A DNA stretch of 64,000 nucleotides from positions 186,001-250,000 of the forward strand of contig NZ_JACIJN010000001.1 of assembly GCF_014199415.1 (NCBI RefSeq), given 5' to 3'. The position numbers and the translations under genes are program-made. The notes beneath the pieces were generated by a model. That model saw nothing but the letters and a program-made list of their open reading frames with translations, searched no databases and was not told where the DNA came from. Position 1 is the first letter of the stretch. The number at the start of each line of letters is the position of its first letter. The stretch is from Sphingomonas endophytica. Its GTDB lineage: Bacteria; Pseudomonadota; Alphaproteobacteria; Sphingomonadales; Sphingomonadaceae. Below are positions 8,985 through 16,538 of this stretch, in pieces.

Positions 8985-10271
8985 TCACATGGAAGTTCGC
9001 GGTCGCATCATCATAAGTGCGACGAGGCTCACCAGCGACATCGCCGCCAGATAGCCGCCGACCAGCGACAAGCCGCCGTAACGCGCGAGCGTCTCGGCAG
9101 CCACCGGGGTCAGCCCGCCGCCGATGATCCCGGCCATGTTGAAGGCGAGGCTGACACCGGTGTAGCGCACCCGCGCGGGAAACAGCCCGGGCAACCATGC
9201 ACCAAGCGGCCCATAAACGAACCCCATCGCGAAGAGCGCCACCGCCAGACTCGCGAACATCAGCGGCGGCGACCCCGATCCCAGCCCTGGCGCCAGCACG
9301 AACCCCGCGATTACCGCGAAGACGCAGCCGCGGGTCAGCACATGTCGCGCATCACGATGATCCGCCCAGATCCCGGACAGCACGATCCCTGCCGCCATGA
9401 ACAGGATCGCGCCGAGCTGCATCGACAGGATCGTCGGCCGCGCGATCCCGAGCCGGGTGGTCGCATAGCCCAGCGCGAAGGCGGTCGCGATATAATAGAC
9501 CGCGAAGCAGGCGATCGCGCCGGCCGTGCCGCCCAGCGCCGCGCGCCAGTGATCGCGAAGCAACTCTCCCATCGGCACCGACGGCGGTGGGCCCTCCTCG
9601 AGCACCTGCGCGAACGCCGGCGTTTCGGTGATCTTCAATCGCACCCACAGCCCGAGTCCGACCAACACGATCGAGAGGACGAAGGGAATGCGCCATCCCC
9701 AGGCGACGAAATCCTCGGCGCTCATCACCAGCCCCAGCAGCAGGAAAAGGCCGTTGGCGGCGATGAACCCGACCGGCGCGCCGAGCTGCGGCACCATACC
9801 GTAGCGGCCGCGCCAGCCCGGCGGGGCGTTCTCCACCGCCAGCAACGCCGCTCCGCCCCACTCGCCACCCAGGCCGAAGCCCTGCCCGAAGCGCAGGAGA
9901 CACAGCAGCACGGGTGCGAGATATCCGGCCTGCGCATAGGTCGGCAGGAAAGCGATCGCGAGCGTCGACCCGCCCATCAGCATTAGACTGACGACCAATG
10001 TCGACTTGCGCCCGATCCGGTCGCCATAATGCCCGAACGCCCAAGCACCGACCGGGCGCGCGAAGAAAGCCACAGCAAGACTGGCATAAGCGGCGAGCAG
10101 TTGCGCCGACGGATCGCCGGCCGGAAAGAACAGCGGGCCGAACACCAGCGAGGCGGCGGTCGCATAGATGTAGAAGTCGTAAAATTCCACCGACGTGCCG
10201 ACGAGGCTGGCGAGCAGGATCCGGCGGTGCGAAGCGCCCGGCGTCGGGGCGGACGATGTGGAAGCGGCCAT
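8985..10271 (-). CDS. MHS-family MFS transporter
   Basis: This is a 12-TM secondary transporter of the metabolite:H+ symporter branch (ShiA/KgtP/ProP-like). Seen motifs are SVEFYDFYIYATAASLVFG, FGHYGDRIGRKSTLV in the first cytoplasmic loop, and LLRFGQGFGLGGEWGGA, all diagnostic of MHS. Its substrate is unknown; dicarboxylates, shikimate or betaines are transported by relatives. The ATG at 10271 is preceded by GGAGAGGGAG and is chosen over one seven codons upstream. It converges on rsmD with a three-base gap. Confidence 0.88.
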   Translation of the reverse strand: MAASTSSAPTPGASHRRILLASLVGTSVEFYDFYIYATAASLVFGPLFFPAGDPSAQLLAAYASLAVAFFARPVGAWAFGHYGDRIGRKSTLVVSLMLMGGSTLAIAFLPTYAQAGYLAPVLLCLLRFGQGFGLGGEWGGAALLAVENAPPGWRGRYGMVPQLGAPVGFIAANGLFLLLGLVMSAEDFVAWGWRIPFVLSIVLVGLGLWVRLKITETPAFAQVLEEGPPPSVPMGELLRDHWRAALGGTAGAIACFAVYYIATAFALGYATTRLGIARPTILSMQLGAILFMAAGIVLSGIWADHRDARHVLTRGCVFAVIAGFVLAPGLGSGSPPLMFASLAVALFAMGFVYGPLGAWLPGLFPARVRYTGVSLAFNMAGIIGGGLTPVAAETLARYGGLSLVGGYLAAMSLVSLVALMMMRPRTSM

Positions 10272-10374
10272 GCTCCCTCTCCGCGCAGCCACTGCCGCTC
10301 GTCAACGGGCAAAAATATGTCATTGCAGTCACGAAATCGGGTTTCGAAGACACATGGCAGCAATGTTGACGGGT

Positions 10375-10490
10375 TAGAGGAAGCTGGTGCGGCGACACCT
10401 TCGGTGTGCGTCGCATATCGCCGGGCAATCCCCCCTCGCCCGGCCATTCCCTGAACTACGGGGCGGTCTATCGAGGCCGCCCCGATTTTT
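10375..10490 (+). ncRNA. Candidate small RNA with three hairpins and a terminator
   Basis: On the plus strand there are three successive hairpins. The first has ACACC-TTC-GGTGT at its tip, extended by TGCG/CGCA arms (10388-10412). The second is a perfect seven-pair stem GCCGGGC/GCCCGGC around AATCCCCCCTC (10419-10443). The third is a GC-rich stem followed by TTTTT. The C-rich loop could pair with Shine-Dalgarno sequences, as in alphaproteobacterial sRNAs with exposed CCUCC loops. No clear promoter was found, and no known family was recognised. Confidence 0.45.
10460..10490 (+). terminator. Rho-independent terminator
   Basis: GGGGCGG at 10460-10466 pairs with CCGCCCC at 10477-10483 across a ten-base loop, followed by GATTTTT. 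It points along the plus strand, although both neighbouring genes are on the minus strand, so it implies a plus-strand transcript here. Confidence 0.75.
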
Positions 10491-10494
10491 CGGG

Positions 10495-10989
10495 TCAGTG
10501 CGCCAACGCCTCGCGCAGCTGCGCCTTGTTCATCTTCGACCGCCCCACTATCCCGCGCTTCTGCGCCTCGACATAAAGTTCGTCGCGCGTGCGATGGTCG
10601 CGGGCCGCCGCCGTCTTCCTGGCAATATCGTCCGGCTGCGCGGAGAACTGCTTGCCCTTCTTCGTATCGGCGCGCTTCCTGGCCGTGGTGCGGGCATAAT
10701 CCTTCTTGGAGAGCGCATCGCGCGCCTCCCGGGGCAAATAACGCTCACCGCTCTCCCCGCTCCGCTTGCCCGACTTGGTATCCCACTCCTCCTCGGTCCA
10801 CTGGTGGAGCGAGTTGTCTGCGTCCTTGCCGCCCTCATAGCCGCCGCCACGTTTCTTATATTCAGCAACCGCCAGATGCGCCTTCCGCGCCGACCATTGC
10901 CCCTTTTTGCCGCCCTTCGCCCCGGCGGTGACCTCGTTCTTTACCTTCTCCCATAAGGCAGGATCGGACTTCTCGGCGGTTTCGGACAT
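10495..10989 (-). CDS. DUF5872-like protein with Rho-N-like C-terminus
   Basis: The 164-residue protein is hydrophilic and strongly basic. Residues 1-110 match what I recall as DUF5872: SDPALWEKVK, KGGKKGQWSARKAHLAVAEY, KKRGGGYEGG, WTEEEWDT and RYLPREARDALS. The last 35 residues (TRDELYVEAQKRGIVGRSKM) resemble a Rho termination factor N-terminal / SAP-type helix-turn. That suggests nucleic acid binding, but no function is established. A CAGGAGATGCGCC stretch gives the ribosome site. It lies 48 bp downstream of the uvrD stop on the same strand and may be co-transcribed with it. Confidence 0.75.
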   Translation of the reverse strand: MSETAEKSDPALWEKVKNEVTAGAKGGKKGQWSARKAHLAVAEYKKRGGGYEGGKDADNSLHQWTEEEWDTKSGKRSGESGERYLPREARDALSKKDYARTTARKRADTKKGKQFSAQPDDIARKTAAARDHRTRDELYVEAQKRGIVGRSKMNKAQLREALAH

Positions 10990-11037
10990 GGCGCATCTCC
11001 TGCCCGCCCAACCCGTACGCCGGCGGAAAGTCGCACT

Positions 11038-13347
11038 TCAGCTAACGGAGACGAAGCTGTCCATCACGCGCTTGCGCCCGGCCTGCTCGAAGTCGATCTC
11101 GAGCTTGTTGCCCTCGATCTCTGCGATCGCCCCGTAGCCGAACTTCTGGTGAAAGACGCGTTGCCCGACGCTCAGGTCGCCGCGCCCCTTGTTGCCGAGG
11201 CTCACCGCGGAGGCGCGGCTCTCCACGACCCGCGCCGGTTCGCGCGTGAAGGTCCGGCTCGACCATTCGCCGCCGGGCTTGCTGCCCAGCGTACCCGCCG
11301 CGCGTTGCCAGCCCGGCCCGCGCCCGGTGCCGCGCGCAACGTCGGCAAACGGATCAGCACGCTCCGACCAGTTCGCACGCCACAGGCTCTCGCCCCCCGA
11401 CATGCTCGTCTCGCTGTCGACATGCTGCGGCGGCAATTCGCCGACGAACCGCGACGGGATCGAACTGGTCCATTGCCCATAGATGCGACGATTGGCGGCG
11501 TGGAGGATCGTGGCCAGCCGCCGCGCGCGCGTGATCGCCACATAGGCGAGCCGCCGCTCCTCCTCGAGCGACCGCGTCCCGCCCTCGTCGAGCGCGCGCT
11601 GGGAGGGAAACAGCCCCTCCTCCCAGCCGGCGAGGAACACGGTGTCGAACTCCAGCCCCTTGGCGGCATGGATCGTCATGATCGTGACCTTCGGGTCCTC
11701 ACGCGTCGCCTCATTGTCCATAACGAGGCTGACATGTTCGAGGAACGCGCCGAGGTTCTCATATTCCTCCATCGCGCGGACCAGCTCGGTAAGATTCTCC
11801 AGCCGCCCGGCCGCCTCCGTCGACTTCTCCGCCTGGTACATCGCGGTATAGCCGCTTTCGTCGAGGATCTGCCGCGCCAGCTCGGGGTGCGGTAGATCGC
11901 GCGCCATGTCGCGCCACCGCGCCACGTCGCCCACAAACCGCCCGAGCGCCTTGCGCGCCTGCGGGGTCAGCTCGTCGGTATCGAGGATGCGCGCCGCCGC
12001 GATCGACAGCGGCAGCCCCTCGGCGCGCGCGAGCTGGTGTAGCTTGGCGATCGCCTTGTCGCCGAGCCCGCGCTTGGGGGTGTTGACGATCCGCTCGAAC
12101 GCCAGATCGTCCGCCGGCTGATTGACGACGCGCAGATACGCGAGCGCATCGCGGATCTCGGCGCGCTCATAGAAGCGGAACCCGCCGACGATCCGGTACG
12201 GCAGGCCGATCGCGATGAAGCGATCCTCGAACTCACGCGTCTGGTGCTGCGCGCGAACGAGGATTGCGACGTCGTCGAGGCTCTTGCCGCTGCGCTGGGT
12301 CGCCTCGATCTCGTCGCCGACGCGTCGTGCCTCCTCGGGTCCGTCCCACACGCCGAGCACCCGGACCTTCTCCCCGGCGTCAAGCTCGGTCCACAATTCT
12401 TTGCCCAACCGTCCGCCATTATTGGCGATCACGCCGGACGCCGCCGCGAGGATGTGCGGGGTGGAACGGTAATTCTGTTCGAGCCGGATGATCTTCGCGC
12501 CGGGAAAGTCCTTCTCGAACTTCAGGATGTTCTCGACCTGCGCGCCGCGCCACGAATAGATCGACTGGTCGTCGTCGCCGACGCAGCAGATGTTGCGCCG
12601 TTCCTGTGCGAGCAGCCGCAGCCACAGATACTGGACGGAATTGGTATCCTGATATTCGTCGACCATGATGTAGCGGAAGCGTTGCTGATAGTGTTCCAGC
12701 ACGCCGCGGTCGCGCTTCAGGATCGTCAGGACGTGAAGCAGCAGGTCGCCGAAGTCGCAGGCGTTCACCGCCTTCAGCCGGTCCTGATATTGCTGATACA
12801 GGTCGCCCCCACGTCCGTTGGCATAGCGCTCGCTCTCGCCGGCATCGACGTCGGCGGGGATGAGGCCCTTGTTCTTCCATTCGTCGATCAACCCGGCCAG
12901 CGAGCGCGCCGGAAATCGTTTTTCGTCGATGTCGGCCGCGACAATCAATTGCTTGAGCAGCCGCAATTGATCGTCAGTGTCGAGGATCGTGAAATTGCTC
13001 TGCAGCCCGACCAGCTCGGCATGACGGCGCAGCATCTTCGCGCCGATCGCATGAAAAGTGCCGAGCCACGGCATCCCCTCGACCGCGTCGCCGACCAGCC
13101 GTCCGACCCGCTCCCGCATCTCGCGTGCGGCCTTGTTGGTGAAGGTCACCGACAAAATCTCCGACGGGTAAGCACGCCGCGTCCACAACAGATGCGCCAG
13201 TCGCGCGGTCAGGGCCGCGGTCTTGCCCGTTCCCGCGCCGGCGAGCACCAGCACCGGCCCGTCGATGGTCAGCACCGCCTCACGTTGCGGCGGATTGAGC
13301 CCAGCCAGATACGGCGGGTCCTGCGTGGCAGTGGAAAGATCGGTCAC
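11038..13347 (-). CDS. uvrD: ATP-dependent 3'-5' DNA helicase, UvrD/PcrA type
   Basis: This superfamily 1A helicase unwinds DNA in nucleotide excision and mismatch repair. The 769 residues include Walker A LAGAGTGKTAALTARL (about 35), SVTFTNKAAREM (Ia), VDEYQDTN (II), VGDDDQSIYSWRGA (III), EQNYRST (IV), TIMTIHAAKGLEFD (V) and YVAITRAR (VI). A C-terminal Tudor-like segment VGQRVFHQKFGYGAI is also present. The GTG start at 13347 is forced by the conserved LNPPQREAV close behind it. An SOS box sits directly upstream, leaving no room for a normal leader or Shine-Dalgarno. PcrA and UvrD are not distinguished here. Confidence 0.96.
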   Translation of the reverse strand: MTDLSTATQDPPYLAGLNPPQREAVLTIDGPVLVLAGAGTGKTAALTARLAHLLWTRRAYPSEILSVTFTNKAAREMRERVGRLVGDAVEGMPWLGTFHAIGAKMLRRHAELVGLQSNFTILDTDDQLRLLKQLIVAADIDEKRFPARSLAGLIDEWKNKGLIPADVDAGESERYANGRGGDLYQQYQDRLKAVNACDFGDLLLHVLTILKRDRGVLEHYQQRFRYIMVDEYQDTNSVQYLWLRLLAQERRNICCVGDDDQSIYSWRGAQVENILKFEKDFPGAKIIRLEQNYRSTPHILAAASGVIANNGGRLGKELWTELDAGEKVRVLGVWDGPEEARRVGDEIEATQRSGKSLDDVAILVRAQHQTREFEDRFIAIGLPYRIVGGFRFYERAEIRDALAYLRVVNQPADDLAFERIVNTPKRGLGDKAIAKLHQLARAEGLPLSIAAARILDTDELTPQARKALGRFVGDVARWRDMARDLPHPELARQILDESGYTAMYQAEKSTEAAGRLENLTELVRAMEEYENLGAFLEHVSLVMDNEATREDPKVTIMTIHAAKGLEFDTVFLAGWEEGLFPSQRALDEGGTRSLEEERRLAYVAITRARRLATILHAANRRIYGQWTSSIPSRFVGELPPQHVDSETSMSGGESLWRANWSERADPFADVARGTGRGPGWQRAAGTLGSKPGGEWSSRTFTREPARVVESRASAVSLGNKGRGDLSVGQRVFHQKFGYGAIAEIEGNKLEIDFEQAGRKRVMDSFVSVS

Positions 13348-13350
13348 CCC

Positions 13351-13365
13351 GAACAGGTAGGGAAC
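13351..13365 (-). promoter_or_regulatory. LexA (SOS) box of uvrD
   Basis: On the minus strand the sequence is GTTC-CCTACCT-GTTC. This matches exactly the direct-repeat GTTC-N7-GTTC operator known for LexA in alphaproteobacteria. It ends three bases before the uvrD GTG, so LexA would cover the transcription start. Confidence 0.75.
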
Positions 13366-13540
13366 GCGCCGGCTACGGGCAAGCGAAAGGCGCTGTGGAA
13401 ATGGTCATCAAGGCGTCACGAGGTGGTCGCGCCACGGTAAAACGAACGCGTTAGGCGCGCCGCGCCGGCAGCATGCCGCGTCGGGAGTCGCCAGCACTCG
13501 ACGCCGATGCGGTCGCCGACATCACGATGGAGTTACGTGG

Positions 13541-13864
13541 ATGACCCGCCTTGATCGCGCCGCGCTTGCCGCCACGCTGATGCTCACTCTTGCGCCTGCG
13601 ACTGTTACCGCCGAACCGGACCGTGTCGCACGCATTGCGCGGATCGTGGTACGCGACCTCGACCTCGCCACCAGCGCTGGTCAGCAGCACTTTCGTCAGC
13701 GTGCCCGCCGCGCCGCCGCGATGGCCTGCGGTACGGCTGCGAACATTCGCGATCGGCTGGACGTGCTTCGCTGTCAGGCCGAGATGCGCAAGGAGGCGCA
13801 AGTGCGGCTCGCGGCATTGTCGCACCCACGCGAGACCGAGATGGCGGCTGTGGCGCCGCGGTGA
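13541..13864 (+). CDS. UrcA-family exported protein
   Basis: This is a 107-residue protein with an N-terminal signal peptide (hydrophobic AALAATLMLTLAPATVTA, cleavage near residue 24). The mature part has the UrcA pattern: VVRDLDLATSAGQQHFRQR, then AAMACGTAANIRDR and a later LRCQAEM. The two cysteines probably form a disulfide in the periplasm. UrcA-type proteins are frequent in sphingomonads and caulobacters and have no established function. GGAG occurs before the ATG. It stands alone between uvrD (divergent) and the pseudogene. Confidence 0.8.
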   Translation: MTRLDRAALAATLMLTLAPATVTAEPDRVARIARIVVRDLDLATSAGQQHFRQRARRAAAMACGTAANIRDRLDVLRCQAEMRKEAQVRLAALSHPRETEMAAVAPR

Positions 13865-13963
13865 AGCGAGGCGCGGCATCGGACGTCCCCTTGCTCGCCC
13901 AGTCGATTGCGGGCGATCATCAAACGTGAAATAAGGAACATAACGAATACATAAGACGGCATA

Positions 13964-14365
13964 GTGACGGTCACCCCGCGATGCCATTGCGGAGCGATCC
14001 GCTACACCGCAGGCGGGGCAGCCGAGCACCATGCGCTGTGTCACTGCCCCGATTGTAGACGGTGGTCCGGCACGCCGAGATGGTCGGCTGGATCGCGTTC
14101 CACGACGATGGGGCACGGTAAGCGGCACTGTTCGCGGCTATGCCTCGCACGACACGGCGTGCGGGCGTTCTGCGGTGCGTGTGGCACCGGGCTATTCTAG
14201 CGCAATCCTGTCGTCTTGCCGGGACTCGCCGACATTCAGACCGGCACGCTCGACTCACCGGAGGGCGATGCGCCCGGCGCGCAGATCATGTGCAAGGAGC
14301 CGCTGGCCTGGCTCGACCGGATCGACGCGCTTCCCGCTTTTGCCACTTATCCCGGCATGGGCTGA
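13964..14365 (+). pseudogene. Decayed GFA-family (glutathione-dependent formaldehyde-activating-like) gene
   Basis: The remains of a zinc-binding GFA/CENP-V-like protein can be read only by changing frame three times. Frame 2 gives RCHCGAIRYTAGG and CHCPDCRRWSGTP. A second frame from 14080 gives MVGWIAFHDD, and a third near 14115 gives SGTVRGYASHDT. Frame 2 resumes from about 14160 with RAFCGACGTGLF, then an in-frame TAG at 14198-14200, and continues to ADIQTGTLDSPEGDAPGAQ and the natural stop at 14363-14365. The TAG falls where relatives have tyrosine (FYRNP). All expected cysteines survive, so the decay looks recent. Sequencing error is possible but would need several events. Confidence 0.8.
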
Positions 14366-14402
14366 TTTCCTTATTCGACGAGTGCTGACCGGGATCGGCC
14401 AT

Positions 14403-14420
14403 CGGTCATCAAACTGTCAC
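14403..14420 (+). promoter_or_regulatory. Pho box (PhoB operator) of the pit gene
   Basis: CGGTCAT-CAAA-CTGTCAC is a seven-base direct repeat with a four-base spacer, each half one mismatch from the PhoB half-site CTGTCAT. It lies 26 bp before the phosphate transporter start, where it would replace the -35 element. A plausible -10 would fall around 14431. Confidence 0.7.
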
Positions 14421-14446
14421 GCTAACCGCCGACAGCACGACTCGTC

Positions 14447-16081
14447 ATGGCATCCACTGTCCTTGAGGCGTCGTCCTCGTCACCGCTCGCGGCGACGCGC
14501 TCGTTCGATGGCCCGGCCCACCCCTTGGCCAGGTTCGCGTTTCTGGCGATCGTGCTTGCCGGCTTCGGTTATGCAGGGGTAAGCGTGTTGATCGACACGC
14601 ACCAGGTCGGAGAGCAGCTGGCGCTCGGCGTATTCGCCTTTCTTGGCCTCGCGCTGCTGATCGCGCTCGGGTTCGAGTTCGTCAACGGCTTCCACGACAC
14701 CGCCAATGCGGTGGCCACCGTTATCTACACCAATGCCCTTCCCGCACGATTCGCCGTGGTCTGGTCCGGCTTCTTCAACTTTCTCGGCGTGATGCTCTCG
14801 TCGGGCGCCGTGGCTTATTCGATCATCACGCTGCTCCCGGTCGACCTGATCCTGAACGTCGGATCGGGTGCCGGCTTCGCGATGATCTTCGCACTGCTGT
14901 TCGCCGCGGTACTATGGAACCTTGCCACCTGGTACGTCGGTCTACCCAACAGCTCGAGCCACACGCTGATCGGTTCGGTGCTCGGGGTCGGGCTTGCCAA
15001 CCAGTTGCTGACCAGCGACGCCGGGGGCACTTCGGGGGTCGACTGGTCACAGGCGACGAAGGTGCTGACGGGGCTGTGGATGGCGCCGCTGATCGGGTTC
15101 GGCGCCGCCGCGCTGTTGCTGCTCGTCATCCGTCACCTCGCCCGCAATCCACAGCTCATGACTCCGCCGGAAGGCGACACGCCACCGCCACGCGGCATTC
15201 GGGCGCTGCTGATCTTCACCTGTACCGCGGTGTCGTTCAGCCATGGCTCGAACGACGGGCAGAAGGGGATGGGGCTGATCATGCTCATCCTGATCGGCTG
15301 TGCGCCGACGGCCTATGCGTTAAACCGCACCCTGCCGGCGAGCGAGACCCCCGCCTTCGTCCAGAGCGCCGCAGCCGCCAGCGCGACACTAATCGCGCAT
15401 GGCGCCGCGCCGGTGAATGCGCCGCGCGCACGAGATATGTTGCGCGGGTCGTTGAAGAAGCGCGACGTCGTAAACCGGCGGACCTATGGTGCGGTCATCG
15501 CCGTCTCCGACGATCTCGCCCGCCGCGTCGCGAGCTATGGCTCGCTCGGGCAGGTGCCGGCCAGTGCCGCCCCCAACATCCGCAACGACATGTACCTGGT
15601 CATGGATACGACCAGGATGATCGCGACCGCGGAGAAGAGCGGCCTTGATGACCGCGAGAAGGCGACCCTTGCCGATTATCGGACCCGGCTGGAACGCGGT
15701 ACGCGCTTTATTCCGCTGTGGGTCAAGGTGGCGGTTGCGCTGGCGCTTGGGCTTGGGACGATGGTCGGCTGGAAGCGGATCGTCGTCACCGTCGGCGAGC
15801 GGATCGGCAAGCAGCACATGACCTATGGCATGGGTGCGTCAGCGGAGCTGGTGGCGGCGGGTACGATCCTTGCCGCGGATCGCTTCGGACTTCCGGTATC
15901 GACGACCCACATCCTGTCGTCCGGGGTTGCAGGGGCGTCCGTGGCAAGCGGCCACGGACTGCAACGCCGCACGCTGCTCCAGCTTGCCGCCGCCTGGCTG
16001 ATGACCTTGCCGGTGGCGATGCTGCTGGCCGGAGGGCTCTACTGGCTGTTGCTGACGATCGTCCAGACCGCGGGATTGTAA
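14447..16081 (+). CDS. pitA: Inorganic phosphate transporter, Pit family
   Basis: This inner-membrane carrier couples phosphate (as metal phosphate) to protons. Its 544 residues include the two family signatures: GFEFVNGFHDTANAVATVIYT (about 79-99, first half) and PVSTTHILSSGVAGA near the C-terminus. SHGSNDGQKGMG, PNSSSHTLIGSVLGVG and several TM segments are also present. Between the halves is a hydrophilic insert of about 125 residues (around 295-425), as in PitA of other Gram-negatives. A Pho box upstream suggests PhoB control. The preceding pseudogene is unrelated. Confidence 0.93.
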   Translation: MASTVLEASSSSPLAATRSFDGPAHPLARFAFLAIVLAGFGYAGVSVLIDTHQVGEQLALGVFAFLGLALLIALGFEFVNGFHDTANAVATVIYTNALPARFAVVWSGFFNFLGVMLSSGAVAYSIITLLPVDLILNVGSGAGFAMIFALLFAAVLWNLATWYVGLPNSSSHTLIGSVLGVGLANQLLTSDAGGTSGVDWSQATKVLTGLWMAPLIGFGAAALLLLVIRHLARNPQLMTPPEGDTPPPRGIRALLIFTCTAVSFSHGSNDGQKGMGLIMLILIGCAPTAYALNRTLPASETPAFVQSAAAASATLIAHGAAPVNAPRARDMLRGSLKKRDVVNRRTYGAVIAVSDDLARRVASYGSLGQVPASAAPNIRNDMYLVMDTTRMIATAEKSGLDDREKATLADYRTRLERGTRFIPLWVKVAVALALGLGTMVGWKRIVVTVGERIGKQHMTYGMGASAELVAAGTILAADRFGLPVSTTHILSSGVAGASVASGHGLQRRTLLQLAAAWLMTLPVAMLLAGGLYWLLLTIVQTAGL

Positions 16082-16120
16082 GCGGACGCAGCATTGACTG
16101 CGCACCGCTTCAACATCGTC

Positions 16121-16474
16121 TCAGCTCTCGACCGACAGCAAGGTCGACCCGACGTACCGCTCTTCCCCCGGCACGAAAAGCTCACTGGGCTTGAAGCGTC
16201 GCGGGGTGATCCGCAGCGCGCTCAGCCCGGCTAGCTTGAAAGCACCGATCTTGGGCTCCTTGGGCGGCTGCCCGTCACGTTCGAGCGTTACGGCGTCGAG
16301 ATAGATCTCGCCATGCTTCGTGTAGAGGATGTGCGGCGCCAACGTGACGCTGCCGCGATTGTACATCGCGGCGATCGCCTGTAACTTGACGATCGCCTCG
16401 AAGACGACGGGAACGGTATCGGGCACCACCGGCGCTGGCCGGCTCTCGGTTTCGGCGTTCATCGCGCGCGCCAT
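16121..16474 (-). CDS. Hypothetical protein, 117 residues
   Basis: The product is soluble, with no signal or membrane segment. It opens with a Glu/Ala/Pro-rich N-terminus, then VFEAIVKLQAIAAMYNRG and LAPHILYTKHGEIYLDAVTLE, and ends with RRFKPSELFVPGEERYVGST. The pattern of short beta strands with YTKHGEIYL and FKLAGLSALRIT recalls the WYL-type fold, but I cannot name a family. Two starts are possible (16474 or four codons later); neither has a strong ribosome site. It converges on the pit gene and is followed upstream by the S9 peptidase on the same strand, 64 bp away. Confidence 0.65.
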   Translation of the reverse strand: MARAMNAETESRPAPVVPDTVPVVFEAIVKLQAIAAMYNRGSVTLAPHILYTKHGEIYLDAVTLERDGQPPKEPKIGAFKLAGLSALRITPRRFKPSELFVPGEERYVGSTLLSVES

Positions 16475-16538
16475 AGCCGATCGTGCCGCACCGCAGCAAG
16501 ATCGACATCCGGAAACGCTTCGTTCGCGACCAAGCCGT

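Noticed and set aside
13401-13454. A 17-codon open frame (ATG to TAG) between uvrD and the UrcA gene
   Set aside because: Too short to judge and without a convincing ribosome site or known small-protein family.
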